A stretch of 64,000 nucleotides of DNA from a bacterium (GTDB taxonomy: Bacteria > Bacillota > Clostridia > Christensenellales > CAG-138). Numbering within the stretch: the first letter of the stretch is position 1; each line of letters opens with the position of its first letter. Shown here piece after piece: positions 1-6,953 of this stretch. Location of the stretch: contig JALFDW010000025.1 of assembly GCA_022778545.1 (NCBI GenBank), positions 1-64,000 of the forward strand. The letters are read 5' to 3'. The translations under genes and the position numbers were made by a program. The notes under the pieces are model-generated. The model saw nothing but the letters and a program-made list of their open reading frames with translations, made no database searches and was not told the DNA's origin.

Positions 1-1
1 C

Positions 2-124
2 GACAACATCCGCATGGAGATCACCCTGATCACCCCCATCGCTATGGATGAAGGCCTCCGCTTCGCTATCCGCGAAGGCGGCCGCACGGTTGCTTCCGGC
101 GTTGTGTCCAGCATCATCGAGTAA
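2..124 (+). CDS. tuf: Elongation factor Tu, C-terminal end (partial)
   Basis: The window opens inside a reading frame whose last 40 residues match the end of EF-Tu, the GTPase that delivers aminoacyl-tRNA to the ribosome. The visible part is the last beta-barrel domain and contains [19 protein letters not shown] followed by a short SIIE tail. Only the 3' end is present, so the GTPase domain cannot be checked. A strong hairpin terminator begins 17 bases after the stop, so this is the last gene of its transcript. EF-Tu is highly conserved, which makes the identification secure despite the short length. Confidence 0.95.
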   Translation, partial: DNIRMEITLITPIAMDEGLRFAIREGGRTVASGVVSSIIE

Positions 125-140
125 CCTCAATCTCAAACAA

Positions 141-175
141 AAGGAGCTTCGGACAACCGAAGCTCCTTTTTCTTT
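141..175 (+). terminator. Intrinsic terminator after tuf
   Basis: A perfect 12-bp stem (AAGGAGCTTCGG at 141-152 with CCGAAGCTCCTT at 157-168) with an ACAA loop is followed by a T-rich run. The same stem core recurs at 1333-1360. Beyond the promoter and palindromes near 390-490 I see nothing else in the 390 bases before the next gene. Confidence 0.9.
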
Positions 176-386
176 GTTGCTGAAAGTAAAATTGCTCCTC
201 CATTTTGAAACACATCAAATGCTGACCGCATCTGCGGCACGGAATCTCATGAAATAAAAAACAAAAATGCATTACTAATAGCCTACAAACCGTGTTGTAA
301 AGCAGCGCGAATGGCAGAGAAGTCAGCGTATAACACGGAATCCTATATTTCGTATATTTCCTGTGCAATATCTGCGAAATCAGTTA

Positions 387-416
387 TTGACATTATAACA
401 ACGAATTTATTAAAAT
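387..416 (+). promoter_or_regulatory. Probable promoter upstream of the SDR gene
   Basis: TTGACA at 387-392 and TAAAAT at 411-416 are 18 bases apart, a good housekeeping-type match in an AT-rich stretch. Transcription would start near 423, giving a leader of about 95 bases that carries the leader ORF and two palindromes. Confidence 0.55.
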
Positions 417-453
417 GATAGGCAGAAGCATTGAACAAAGGAGATGTTTCGCA

Positions 454-501
454 ATGGAACCTGGGGTTCATGCAACGGAACCTTTGGGTTCACAATACTG
501 A
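454..501 (+). CDS. Possible 15-aa leader peptide
   Basis: A short frame encodes MEPGVHATEPLGSQY. It has a strong ribosome site (AAAGGAG at 437-443, 10 bases before the ATG) and ends 17 bases before the start of the dehydrogenase gene. The peptide repeats the pattern EPGVHAT/EPLGS because its DNA carries two near-identical palindromes. It could be a translated leader that couples or attenuates the downstream gene. It could equally be a chance frame over a double operator. No homologue is recognised. Confidence 0.3.
   Translation: MEPGVHATEPLGSQY
457..491 (+). promoter_or_regulatory. Tandem GAACC-N3/4-GGTTC palindromes
   Basis: GAACC-TGG-GGTTC (457-469) and GAACC-TTTG-GGTTC (478-491) begin exactly 21 bases apart, about two helical turns, so a dimeric regulator would meet both on one face. 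They lie in the transcribed leader before the dehydrogenase gene. No regulator gene is adjacent. Confidence 0.45.
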
Positions 502-518
502 AAAAAGGAGTGGGCAAG

Positions 519-1265
519 ATGTTGTTGCAGGGAAAAACAGCGATCGTTACCGGCGGAACAAGAGGAATTGGCTTTGCCATAGTGCAGAAATTCCTGGAAA
601 ACGGCGCGAAAGTTGCGCTCTGCGGTTCACGGCAGGAATCTGCCATGAAGGCGCTGGAGAGGCTGAAGGACACTTACTCGGATGACCAGGTGATGGGGAT
701 TTGGCCCGCTCTTGATGATCCCGCCTCCGTGGAGGAGGCGTTCGCTGCGGTGAAAGAGAAGTTCGGAAGCTTGGACATTCTGGTGAACAATGCGGGCATT
801 TCCGCCCGGGAGAATCTGTACGGCTATGAGTTTGACAGCTTTAAAAAGGTGATCGACCTGAACCTCACGGCTGTTTTCGTCTGCTGTCAGGCGGCGGCGA
901 GGATCATGAAGGAGCAGGGCGGTGGCGTGATCCTGAACACCAGCTCCATGGTGGCAAAATACGGCCAACCTTCCGGTGTGGCTTACCCGGCCTCCAAGTT
1001 TGCGGTGAATGGACTGACCTTGTCCCTTGCACGCGAGCTGGGCAAAGACAACATCCGTGTTAACGCTGTTGCGCCCGGCATCACGAACACGGATATGATG
1101 CAGGCTGTGCCGAAGGAAATGATCGCAGCCCTGGCCTCTCAGATTCCGCTCGGCCGGATCGGTGACCCGGAGGATGTTGCAAATGCGTTCCTGTTCCTGG
1201 CAAGCCCCATGGGTACCTACATCACCGGTATAACGCTGTCGGTGGACGGTGGCGCGAGGACATAA
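519..1265 (+). CDS. Short-chain dehydrogenase/reductase, FabG-like
   Basis: This 248-aa protein is a classical SDR-family NAD(P)H-dependent oxidoreductase, probably cytoplasmic. Its Rossmann fold opens with TGGTRGIG (residues 11-18) for cofactor binding. NNAG is at 90-93, the catalytic serine is in TSS (142/143), and the active-site motif is Y156-PAS-K160. The end (SVDGGART) is typical of 3-oxoacyl-ACP reductases. The start at 519 is chosen because AAAAGGAG lies 8 bases upstream; the frame stays open further back, to 444, but that part is not SDR-like. It stands alone between two terminators rather than in a fatty-acid operon, so the substrate is unknown. It could act on a sugar, steroid or acyl-carrier substrate. 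Confidence 0.9.
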   Translation: MLLQGKTAIVTGGTRGIGFAIVQKFLENGAKVALCGSRQESAMKALERLKDTYSDDQVMGIWPALDDPASVEEAFAAVKEKFGSLDILVNNAGISARENLYGYEFDSFKKVIDLNLTAVFVCCQAAARIMKEQGGGVILNTSSMVAKYGQPSGVAYPASKFAVNGLTLSLARELGKDNIRVNAVAPGITNTDMMQAVPKEMIAALASQIPLGRIGDPEDVANAFLFLASPMGTYITGITLSVDGGART

Positions 1266-1332
1266 ATTCGCGCTCTTGCACTACGCTTTCGCTTTGCCGT
1301 GGTGCAGAGAACTGAAAATATGGCTGCAATAC

Positions 1333-1369
1333 AAGGAGCTTCGCACGAATGAAGCTCCTTTTGTTTCTT
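1333..1369 (+). terminator. Intrinsic terminator after the SDR gene
   Basis: A 10-bp stem (AAGGAGCTTC at 1333-1342 with GAAGCTCCTT at 1351-1360) with an 8-base loop is followed by TTGTTTCTTT. Between here and 1560 the DNA is AT-rich and shows no gene. Confidence 0.85.
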
Positions 1370-1561
1370 TAATTAATTATATATATTTATCATGTGTGAA
1401 GAAGTGCGGTAGCTACATCAAAGCCTCGCGAATTCCTATTTCATATTGCTTGAATAGACATGATTTCTTCGACTGTATTAGTTTAGTATAGCATGATGTT
1501 TTTTAAAGAGACAATTAATTTGAATACGTAGTACAGTTTTTTGAAATACACTATTATGATG

Positions 1562-1615
1562 TTGACAACGTGAAACTACTATGGTAGTATAAATACAGAA
1601 ACTACTGCAGTAGTT
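1562..1615 (+). promoter_or_regulatory. BlaI-type promoter with two operators
   Basis: TTGACA (1562-1567) and TAGTAT (1585-1590) are 17 bases apart. ACTAC-TATG-GTAGT (1575-1588) occupies the spacer and -10. A second, perfect 16-bp palindrome AACTACTGCAGTAGTT lies at 1600-1615, just after the expected start of transcription. The half-site resembles the TACA/GTA operators known for BlaI and MecI, and the next gene is a BlaI homologue, so autorepression is likely. Confidence 0.8.
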
Positions 1616-1628
1616 AAGCTATAAATCA

Positions 1629-2012
1629 GTGTGGGAAAAGGAGGATAGTATCATAGAGATTAAACTGTTTGATTCAGAATTAAAAGTTATGAACGTTCTT
1701 TGGAAAGAAGGTGATATGACAGCAAAGAGAATTTCAGATATTCTCAAGGATCAGATTGGCTGGAATATGAACACCACCTATACGCTTATCAAAAGATGCA
1801 TCGGAAAGGGAGCAATTGAGCGGAGGGAGCCAAATTTCCTGTGCCATGCCCTAGTCTCGAAAGAACAGGTTCAGGAGCGAGAGATGGTAGAGCTGATTAA
1901 TAAGATCTTTGACGGCTCAGCGGATTTGCTGTTTGCATCTCTTCTGAACAGAAAGCGCTTGACCGCTGATGAAATTGAACGTCTGAAACAAATTGTGGAC
2001 AATCTGAAATGA
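1629..2012 (+). CDS. BlaI/MecI family transcriptional repressor
   Basis: A winged-helix repressor of the BlaI/MecI/CopY type. The conserved core KLFDSELKVMNVLW is followed by the DNA-recognition region (WNMNTTYTLIKRCIGKGAI) and a C-terminal dimerisation helix. Family members are cleaved or displaced when the partner M56 membrane protease senses a cell-wall signal. The frame has a GTG at 1629, but there is no ribosome site before it. A strong GGAGG (1640-1644) is 8 bases before an ATA codon at 1653, and starting there would give the usual family N-terminus (EIKLFDSEL). The true start may therefore be a rare AUA, or a sequence variant of ATG. The M56 gene begins 4 bases after the stop. Confidence 0.88.
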   Translation: MWEKEDSIIEIKLFDSELKVMNVLWKEGDMTAKRISDILKDQIGWNMNTTYTLIKRCIGKGAIERREPNFLCHALVSKEQVQEREMVELINKIFDGSADLLFASLLNRKRLTADEIERLKQIVDNLK

Positions 2013-2016
2013 GGCT

Positions 2017-3300
2017 ATGAGCATGAATATCATCCAAATGAGTGCATCTGCATCAATCCTGATTGTCGTGAATGCAATTATACGGGCTGTTGCATTGCAC
2101 AAGCTCCCCCATAGGACATTTCTTGCTCTGTGGGGGATTGCCGCACTGCGCCTGGTTGTTCCATTCCATATTCCATTTAAGTTCAATTTCTATACTGCTC
2201 TTAACTTGCTTCAGAGCCAATCTGTACAAGATATGAGCGTGCATATCCTCGGTGGTGAAACAGCCCTTTCTGCAAATAAGGAAATATCATATCTTTCAAA
2301 AGCGGAAGAGATGGTGCTTACTGAGTATTCCGACTCGGCAGTCCAAACCATTGTAATAATATGGCTTTTAGGAATGATGATCTGCGCATTGTTCTTTCTT
2401 GTTACATACGTCAGATGTCACAGGGAGTTTTCGGCTTCATTGCCGGTAGAAAGCGAAGCTTCGGCTTGGCGGCCGTTTCCTTTGCGTCGGCAGGTGCAGA
2501 TACGGCAGACGGATAGAATAACTATTCCTTTGACATATGGTGTTTTTCGTCCGGTTATTCTCTTTCCGAAAGAGGTTGACTGGAAGGATGACAAAAGCCG
2601 CTATGCTCTTACCCATGAATATGTGCACATTAGGTACTGGGACGCGCTTGCAAAATTTATGTTTGCAATGACCGTATGCGTTCACTGGTTTAATCCTCTT
2701 GTGTGGTTCATGTATTTCATGGCAAACCGTGATATCGAATTGTCTTGCGATGAAGCGGTTGTAAAGATTTTGGGTGTAAATTCGAAAGCAGACTATGCTT
2801 TGACGCTTATTGCATTTGCGGAGGTAAAGGAACAGCGGTTTCCGATTGCAAACTATTTTTGCAGGAGTGCTATTGAGGAAAGGATCTTTTCAATTATGAA
2901 GATGAAGATTAGGAAAACTTCTTTCCATGCTGTTGTTATTGCGATTCTGCTGGTCATTTCTGTGGGGGTTGCATTTGCGACATCGGCATTGGATGAGAAC
3001 GAAGCATTGCTGAAAGAAGGAACGGGAGCTAAAGGGAAATATTTGGACTATCTAAAAGCTTTGCTCGCAGATTTGGAGATTGATATCCGTGCAATTTCAG
3101 GATCCGACAATTCCATTGTTGAAGAAATGGATGATGAGCATTATGAAGCATTTGACGTTCATGACAAAGATGGAAGAGAATATCTCCTTCTGCTTAGGAA
3201 AGAAGATAAATCATTTGAAGCACTTTTAGATGATGCAAATAATGTGCTCTATGGCTTGGTTGATAATGGCATGCTTCCTAAGTATTTCATAACAGATTAA
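2017..3300 (+). CDS. M56 family membrane metalloprotease, BlaR1/MecR1-like
   Basis: This 427-aa protein has N-terminal membrane helices and a cytoplasmic zinc protease domain with HEYVH at residues 200-204 (the HExxH motif). A second conserved stretch, ELSCDEAVVKILG, follows, then a last helix near 310-325. Classical BlaR1 ends in an extracellular penicillin-binding sensor of about 250 residues. Here the extracellular tail is only about 100 residues, acidic, with no SxxK motif in a penicillin-binding context, so it is not a beta-lactam sensor of the known kind. It probably relays an envelope signal to the BlaI protein encoded immediately upstream. A second ATG lies 6 bases inside the chosen start. 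Confidence 0.88.
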   Translation: MSMNIIQMSASASILIVVNAIIRAVALHKLPHRTFLALWGIAALRLVVPFHIPFKFNFYTALNLLQSQSVQDMSVHILGGETALSANKEISYLSKAEEMVLTEYSDSAVQTIVIIWLLGMMICALFFLVTYVRCHREFSASLPVESEASAWRPFPLRRQVQIRQTDRITIPLTYGVFRPVILFPKEVDWKDDKSRYALTHEYVHIRYWDALAKFMFAMTVCVHWFNPLVWFMYFMANRDIELSCDEAVVKILGVNSKADYALTLIAFAEVKEQRFPIANYFCRSAIEERIFSIMKMKIRKTSFHAVVIAILLVISVGVAFATSALDENEALLKEGTGAKGKYLDYLKALLADLEIDIRAISGSDNSIVEEMDDEHYEAFDVHDKDGREYLLLLRKEDKSFEALLDDANNVLYGLVDNGMLPKYFITD

Positions 3301-3403
3301 GCAATACAATGAAGCGTATGAGATAGCATCCCGTAGAAACTTAATCGGACAATAATCTTTGAACGAGCGGTTACGTACATTAGAAATAAAAGGAGAAATA
3401 CAA

Positions 3404-3994
3404 ATGAAAAAGGATATTTTTGAGAACTGTGGTATACGTTACTTTGCTCTTGTTTTGCTGTTTTTGATGCTTATGGTGATTGGCACAGAAACCTCTTTCG
3501 CAGAATCATCGGGGTCTGATGCGCGTCTGATCCCGGAAAATGCGCCTTCAAATGAAATTACCGAGCTTGACCCAACAAATGTTAATGTAATTTCCGAAAG
3601 TCAAACACGAGGCGCGAATCCACCTACTAAACTGTATGATTTGAGCAATTCAAATTATAGTGTGTCAGGATCTTGGAGGTATTTGATTTATACTAGCTAC
3701 TATTTCTACCCAAATGCAGAAGGTAAATTGCACTGGAATTTTACAGTCGAATTAGCAGACTGTTTTGTAAATCAAACGTCGTTTACTATAGACTGCTGGG
3801 ATAAAACGACGAATAGGAAAGTGACATCTACTACGTTTTACTCTGAGTTGCAACCAAATGGGGTGTATGGCCTGTATATTTCTACGGGCAACTGGAATAC
3901 ATATAATTTAGATCCCTCACATAAATACTATTTTGCTTTTATAAAAACAAATGATGCTACAGAAGCCAGTATAACAGGGACAATAAGGCATTAA
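3404..3994 (+). CDS. Secreted protein of unknown function, third gene of BlaI-M56 cassette
   Basis: A 196-aa protein with an N-terminal signal sequence: a hydrophobic run at about residues 14-30 and probable cleavage near TSFAES. The mature part is rich in Asn, Thr, Tyr and Ser, with many aromatic residues (SGSWRYLIYTSYYFYP) typical of an extracellular beta fold. I recognise no family. The start is set by AAAGGAG 8 bases upstream of ATG 3404; an earlier in-frame ATG lacks a site. It lies about 100 bases after the protease gene on the same strand, with no terminator between, so it is probably part of the same regulated unit. It could be the effector or the ligand of the sensor. Confidence 0.7.
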   Translation: MKKDIFENCGIRYFALVLLFLMLMVIGTETSFAESSGSDARLIPENAPSNEITELDPTNVNVISESQTRGANPPTKLYDLSNSNYSVSGSWRYLIYTSYYFYPNAEGKLHWNFTVELADCFVNQTSFTIDCWDKTTNRKVTSTTFYSELQPNGVYGLYISTGNWNTYNLDPSHKYYFAFIKTNDATEASITGTIRH

Positions 3995-4035
3995 GCTCCC
4001 CCTTAGGTAGGGAGATAAAAACAAAACAGATAGAT

Positions 4036-4179
4036 CTAAGGCAAAACGCGGAGTACTTGCCCCTCGTTTTGTCTTTTCTTCGCTGGGATTAGAAGCTCTC
4101 GGGCAGGCAAATCCATGCTAATAATGCTTTCTTCCGACAATAACATCTGCGTGAATTTCTCTTCCACAGCTGCAGTCAT
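4036..4179 (-). pseudogene. 47-codon frame, possible gene remnant
   Basis: On the minus strand a frame of 47 codons starts MTAAVEEKFTQMLLSEES and ends GQVLRVLP. Its composition looks protein-like (amphipathic, Glu/Leu rich), but no ribosome site precedes the ATG and a stop lies just upstream in frame. It overlaps the terminator of the upstream cassette. I read it as a possible C-terminal relic of a lost gene. It could be chance. Confidence 0.25.
4040..4080 (+). terminator. Probable terminator of the BlaI-M56-secreted protein unit
   Basis: GGCAAAACG (4040-4048) pairs with CGTTTTGTC (4065-4073), including one G-U pair, and TTTTCTT follows. The DNA from 4180 to about 4370 is AT-rich and shows nothing I can support. 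Confidence 0.6.
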
Positions 4180-4375
4180 GTTGCTTTAAGTGCCCTAGAA
4201 CGTTACTTGTTTGATTGGCATAACTAAATTAGAGATAATTATTGTATAGACCTTAGTCGTATGCAAGGAAAATTCATGCCGTTCATGTGAAATTTCTTGT
4301 ATGCTTGCCAAATAAAGTGAATAAAAGACCAATATGAAAGCCCTTCACTTCTCCTACTGCCCAAGCTGCATAAAG

Positions 4376-4445
4376 TGTCTTTTTTAAGACAAATGTATTG
4401 ACTTTCTTTGCCAATATGGTATACTATGTCCGTCTTAAATGAGAC
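4376..4445 (+). promoter_or_regulatory. Crp/Fnr gene promoter with two GTCT-N6-AGAC sites
   Basis: TTGACT (4398-4403) and TATACT (4420-4425) are 16 bases apart, so transcription starts near 4432. Two copies of GTCT-N6-AGAC lie at 4377-4390 and 4432-4445, centred 55 bases apart on either side of the promoter. The spacing of the half-sites is that of a Crp/Fnr-family dimer, and the gene encodes such a protein. Confidence 0.75.
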
Positions 4446-4461
4446 AGAAATGGAGATCGCA

Positions 4462-5121
4462 ATGGAGCAAACGCCTGAGGCACGTCACTTTGCCGCCGCA
4501 GAAAAAACGCCGCTGTTTCAAGGGCTGCCGGCAGCCTTTGTGGAAAGTGCGGCCGCGCGCGGCTATGTGGAATGCTTTGGCGCAGGCACGCCTGTGTTCC
4601 TTTCCGGGGAGGAAAACCGCCGCCTTGGCGTGCTCGTTTCGGGCAGTGCGGAGGTCTATAAGCCCACGGGCGCGGGGCGCATCCTGATGAGTGTGCTTAC
4701 ACCGGGGGCGCTGCTCGGCGCGGCAAGCCTGTTCCTTGCGGACGCGCACGCCGTTACGGAGGTCGATACGCTTACCCCCTGCGAGGTGCTGTTTTTTGAC
4801 GAAGAAACGCTTAAAACGCTCATGCAGGAGAATTTCAAGCTTGCGGAAAACTATTTCTGTTATCTGACCGGGCGCATTCACTTCCTGACCGGGCGGATCG
4901 AAAGCATCGCATCGCCCACGGTTGCGGATAAGCTGCTCAATTACCTGGCGCAGAACGCGGAAAATGGCGTAGTAAATGTGCCGCATGGGTACAACCGCCT
5001 TGCCAGCGCGCTTTCCGTGAGCCGTGCATCCCTTTACCGGGTGATGGACGAGCTGGAGCGGGAAGGCCGCATCCTGCGCAAAGGAAAACAGATCCTGCTG
5101 AGGGAAACACAACAAGATTGA
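4462..5121 (+). CDS. Crp/Fnr family transcriptional regulator
   Basis: A 219-aa regulator with an N-terminal cyclic-nucleotide-binding-like beta-barrel (about residues 15-120, including LGVLVSGSAEVYK and PGALLGAASLFL), a long dimer helix, and a C-terminal winged helix (LASALSVSRASLYRVMDELE). No N-terminal cysteine cluster is present, so it is not an iron-sulphur Fnr. It may bind a small molecule. The promoter places the RNA start near 4432, which excludes the earliest ATG at 4408. ATG 4462 has GGAG 6 bases upstream; 4450 is an alternative. The transporter genes start 19 bases after its stop and are probably its targets. Confidence 0.88.
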   Translation: MEQTPEARHFAAAEKTPLFQGLPAAFVESAAARGYVECFGAGTPVFLSGEENRRLGVLVSGSAEVYKPTGAGRILMSVLTPGALLGAASLFLADAHAVTEVDTLTPCEVLFFDEETLKTLMQENFKLAENYFCYLTGRIHFLTGRIESIASPTVADKLLNYLAQNAENGVVNVPHGYNRLASALSVSRASLYRVMDELEREGRILRKGKQILLRETQQD

Positions 5122-5140
5122 TAATGGAAGGAAAACAACA

Positions 5141-6097
5141 ATGAAGAAACTGACTGCACTGATTCTGATCGCATGCATGGCTGCCGCGATGTTCGCCGGC
5201 TGCGGCACGAAAGCAACCACGCCCATCAACATCGGCACGCTGCAAGGCCCCACGGGCATGGGCATGGTAACGCTGATGGGCGACGAATTCTCGAGCAAAT
5301 ACAACATCACCATCGAGTCCGCGCCGGACGCCGTCGTGGGTAAGATCATCAACGGCGAGCTGGACATTGCGGCGGTGCCGGTCAACCTGGCTGCCACGCT
5401 GTACAACAAGACCGAAGGCAACATCATGATGATCGCCGTGAATACGCTCGGCGTGCTGTATGTGCTTGAAGAAGGCGAGACTGTGAACAGCATGGCGGAC
5501 CTTGCGGGAAAGACGCTCTATGCGACCGGCCAGGGTTCCACCCCGGAATACATGCTTTCCTATCTGCTTGAGAAGAACGGCCTTACCGACAGCGTGACTG
5601 TGGAATACAAAGCCGAGCACAGCGAGCTTGCAACGCTCATGGCTTCGGGCGAGGTGAAACTTGGCATGCTGCCGGAACCCAATGTGACGGCCACCATGGC
5701 GAAGAATGAAAACCTCCGTGTTGCGCTTGACCTCACCAAGGAATGGAAGGATGCCGCGGGCGTTGAGCCGGTGCAGGGCTGCATCGTGGTGCGCAAGGAC
5801 TATTTCGAACAGAATCAGGCTGCTGTGCGCCTGTTCCTCAAGGAATACGAAGCGGCGGTGAACTACACCAAGGCGAACCAGGCGGAGACCGCCGCGCTGA
5901 TGGAAAAATACGGCATCATCGGTTCGGCTGCCATCGCGGAGAAGGCGATCGACAAGTGCAACATCGTCTGCTATCGGGATGAGGCTATGCGCACGGCTGC
6001 TGAGGCAATGCTTCAGGTGCTCTTTGATGCGAACCCGAAGAGCGTGGGCGGCGTGCTGCCCGGCGATGATTTCTACTACAACGAGAATGCGAAATAA
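5141..6097 (+). CDS. ABC transporter substrate-binding lipoprotein (SsuA/NMT1-like)
   Basis: A 318-aa extracytoplasmic binding protein. The signal peptide ends in a lipobox (MFAGC), so the mature protein would be lipid-anchored at Cys20-22 in the membrane. The fold is the two-lobe periplasmic-binding type II, resembling families that bind sulfonates, nitrate or thiamine precursors (LQGPTGMGMVTL, LDIAAVPVNLAATLY, GMLPEPNVTATM). The substrate cannot be read from sequence. It is followed by a hairpin, then the permease and ATPase, a standard importer arrangement, and is preceded by a Crp-type regulator. A strong AAGGA site precedes the ATG. Confidence 0.88.
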   Translation: MKKLTALILIACMAAAMFAGCGTKATTPINIGTLQGPTGMGMVTLMGDEFSSKYNITIESAPDAVVGKIINGELDIAAVPVNLAATLYNKTEGNIMMIAVNTLGVLYVLEEGETVNSMADLAGKTLYATGQGSTPEYMLSYLLEKNGLTDSVTVEYKAEHSELATLMASGEVKLGMLPEPNVTATMAKNENLRVALDLTKEWKDAAGVEPVQGCIVVRKDYFEQNQAAVRLFLKEYEAAVNYTKANQAETAALMEKYGIIGSAAIAEKAIDKCNIVCYRDEAMRTAAEAMLQVLFDANPKSVGGVLPGDDFYYNENAK

Positions 6098-6141
6098 CAA
6101 AGCCATCTGGGGCGGCTGAGACTGCCTTTACAGTGAATGAA

Positions 6142-6188
6142 ACAGGGACGTGTCTGCATTGCCCGCGGGCAGCAAGGCTCGTCCCTGT
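6142..6188 (+). other. Intercistronic hairpin between binding protein and permease genes
   Basis: ACAGGGACG (6142-6150) pairs perfectly with CGTCCCTGT (6180-6188), with inner CTGC/GCAG pairing. No T-run follows. It probably protects the upstream mRNA or reduces read-through, giving more binding protein than permease. A comparable hairpin sits between pstS and pstC. Confidence 0.5.
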
Positions 6189-6221
6189 GTGCTTCTTTCT
6201 GGCTTTTGACGGGAGGTAACT

Positions 6222-6953
6222 GTGAAACGCATATTAAGACCCTGCGCCATTGCCGCATGCTGGCTGCTGCTATGGCAGATTGCCGCGATGGCGGTGGGCA
6301 GCGCAGTGCTTTTGCCCTCGCCGTGGGAAACGGCAAAAACGCTTGTCGGGCTTGCTCAAACGGCCTTTTTCTGGAAAACGGCAGGCGTTACGCTTCTGCG
6401 CGTGGCAACGGGCTTTCTCTTTGGCATGGCGGTGGGCACCGCGCTTGGTGTGCTGACAGCGACATCCCGCCTCGCGGATGCTTTCCTTGCTCCCGTGCGC
6501 GGGGTCATAAAAGCAACCCCTGTGACCTCGTTTATTATTTTAGTGCTTTTGTGGATTACGACGGGGCTTACGCCGGTGTTCATTTCGTTTTTGATGGTAA
6601 TGCCGATCGCATGGGCAAACGTGCGGGAAGGCGTGCTTGCGGTGGATGGGCAGCTGCTCGAGATGGCGGAGGTGTTCCGCCTTTCCCGCATGAAGAAGCT
6701 GCGGGACATTTACCTGCCTGCCGTTCTGCCGCAGTACCTTGCTGCCTGTACGACCGGCTTCGGTTTTGCGTGGAAGAGCGGTGTTGCGGCGGAGGTCATT
6801 GCCCGGCCGGCGCTTTCCATCGGCCGCAATCTGTATGAAAGCAAACTCTACCTGAATACGGAGGAGCTGTTTGCGTGGACGGCGATCGTCATCCTGCTCA
6901 GCATGCTGCTCGAGCGGGTGATGGTGCGCATGATGCGGAGGATCCGGAAATGA
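6222..6953 (+). CDS. ABC transporter permease (SsuC/TauC-like)
   Basis: A 243-aa inner-membrane permease with about six hydrophobic helices. Near residues 130-150 is the EAA-type loop that contacts the ATPase (EMAEVFRLSRMKKLRDIYLPAVLP). The family imports small anions or vitamin-like compounds in combination with SsuA-type binding proteins. GGGAGG precedes the start codon. The stop overlaps the ATPase start by four bases (ATGA), indicating translational coupling. Confidence 0.9.
   Translation: MKRILRPCAIAACWLLLWQIAAMAVGSAVLLPSPWETAKTLVGLAQTAFFWKTAGVTLLRVATGFLFGMAVGTALGVLTATSRLADAFLAPVRGVIKATPVTSFIILVLLWITTGLTPVFISFLMVMPIAWANVREGVLAVDGQLLEMAEVFRLSRMKKLRDIYLPAVLPQYLAACTTGFGFAWKSGVAAEVIARPALSIGRNLYESKLYLNTEELFAWTAIVILLSMLLERVMVRMMRRIRK

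Noticed and set aside
2017-3300. Beta-lactam resistance locus
   Set aside because: The M56 protein lacks a penicillin-binding sensor domain and there is no beta-lactamase or PBP2a gene nearby.
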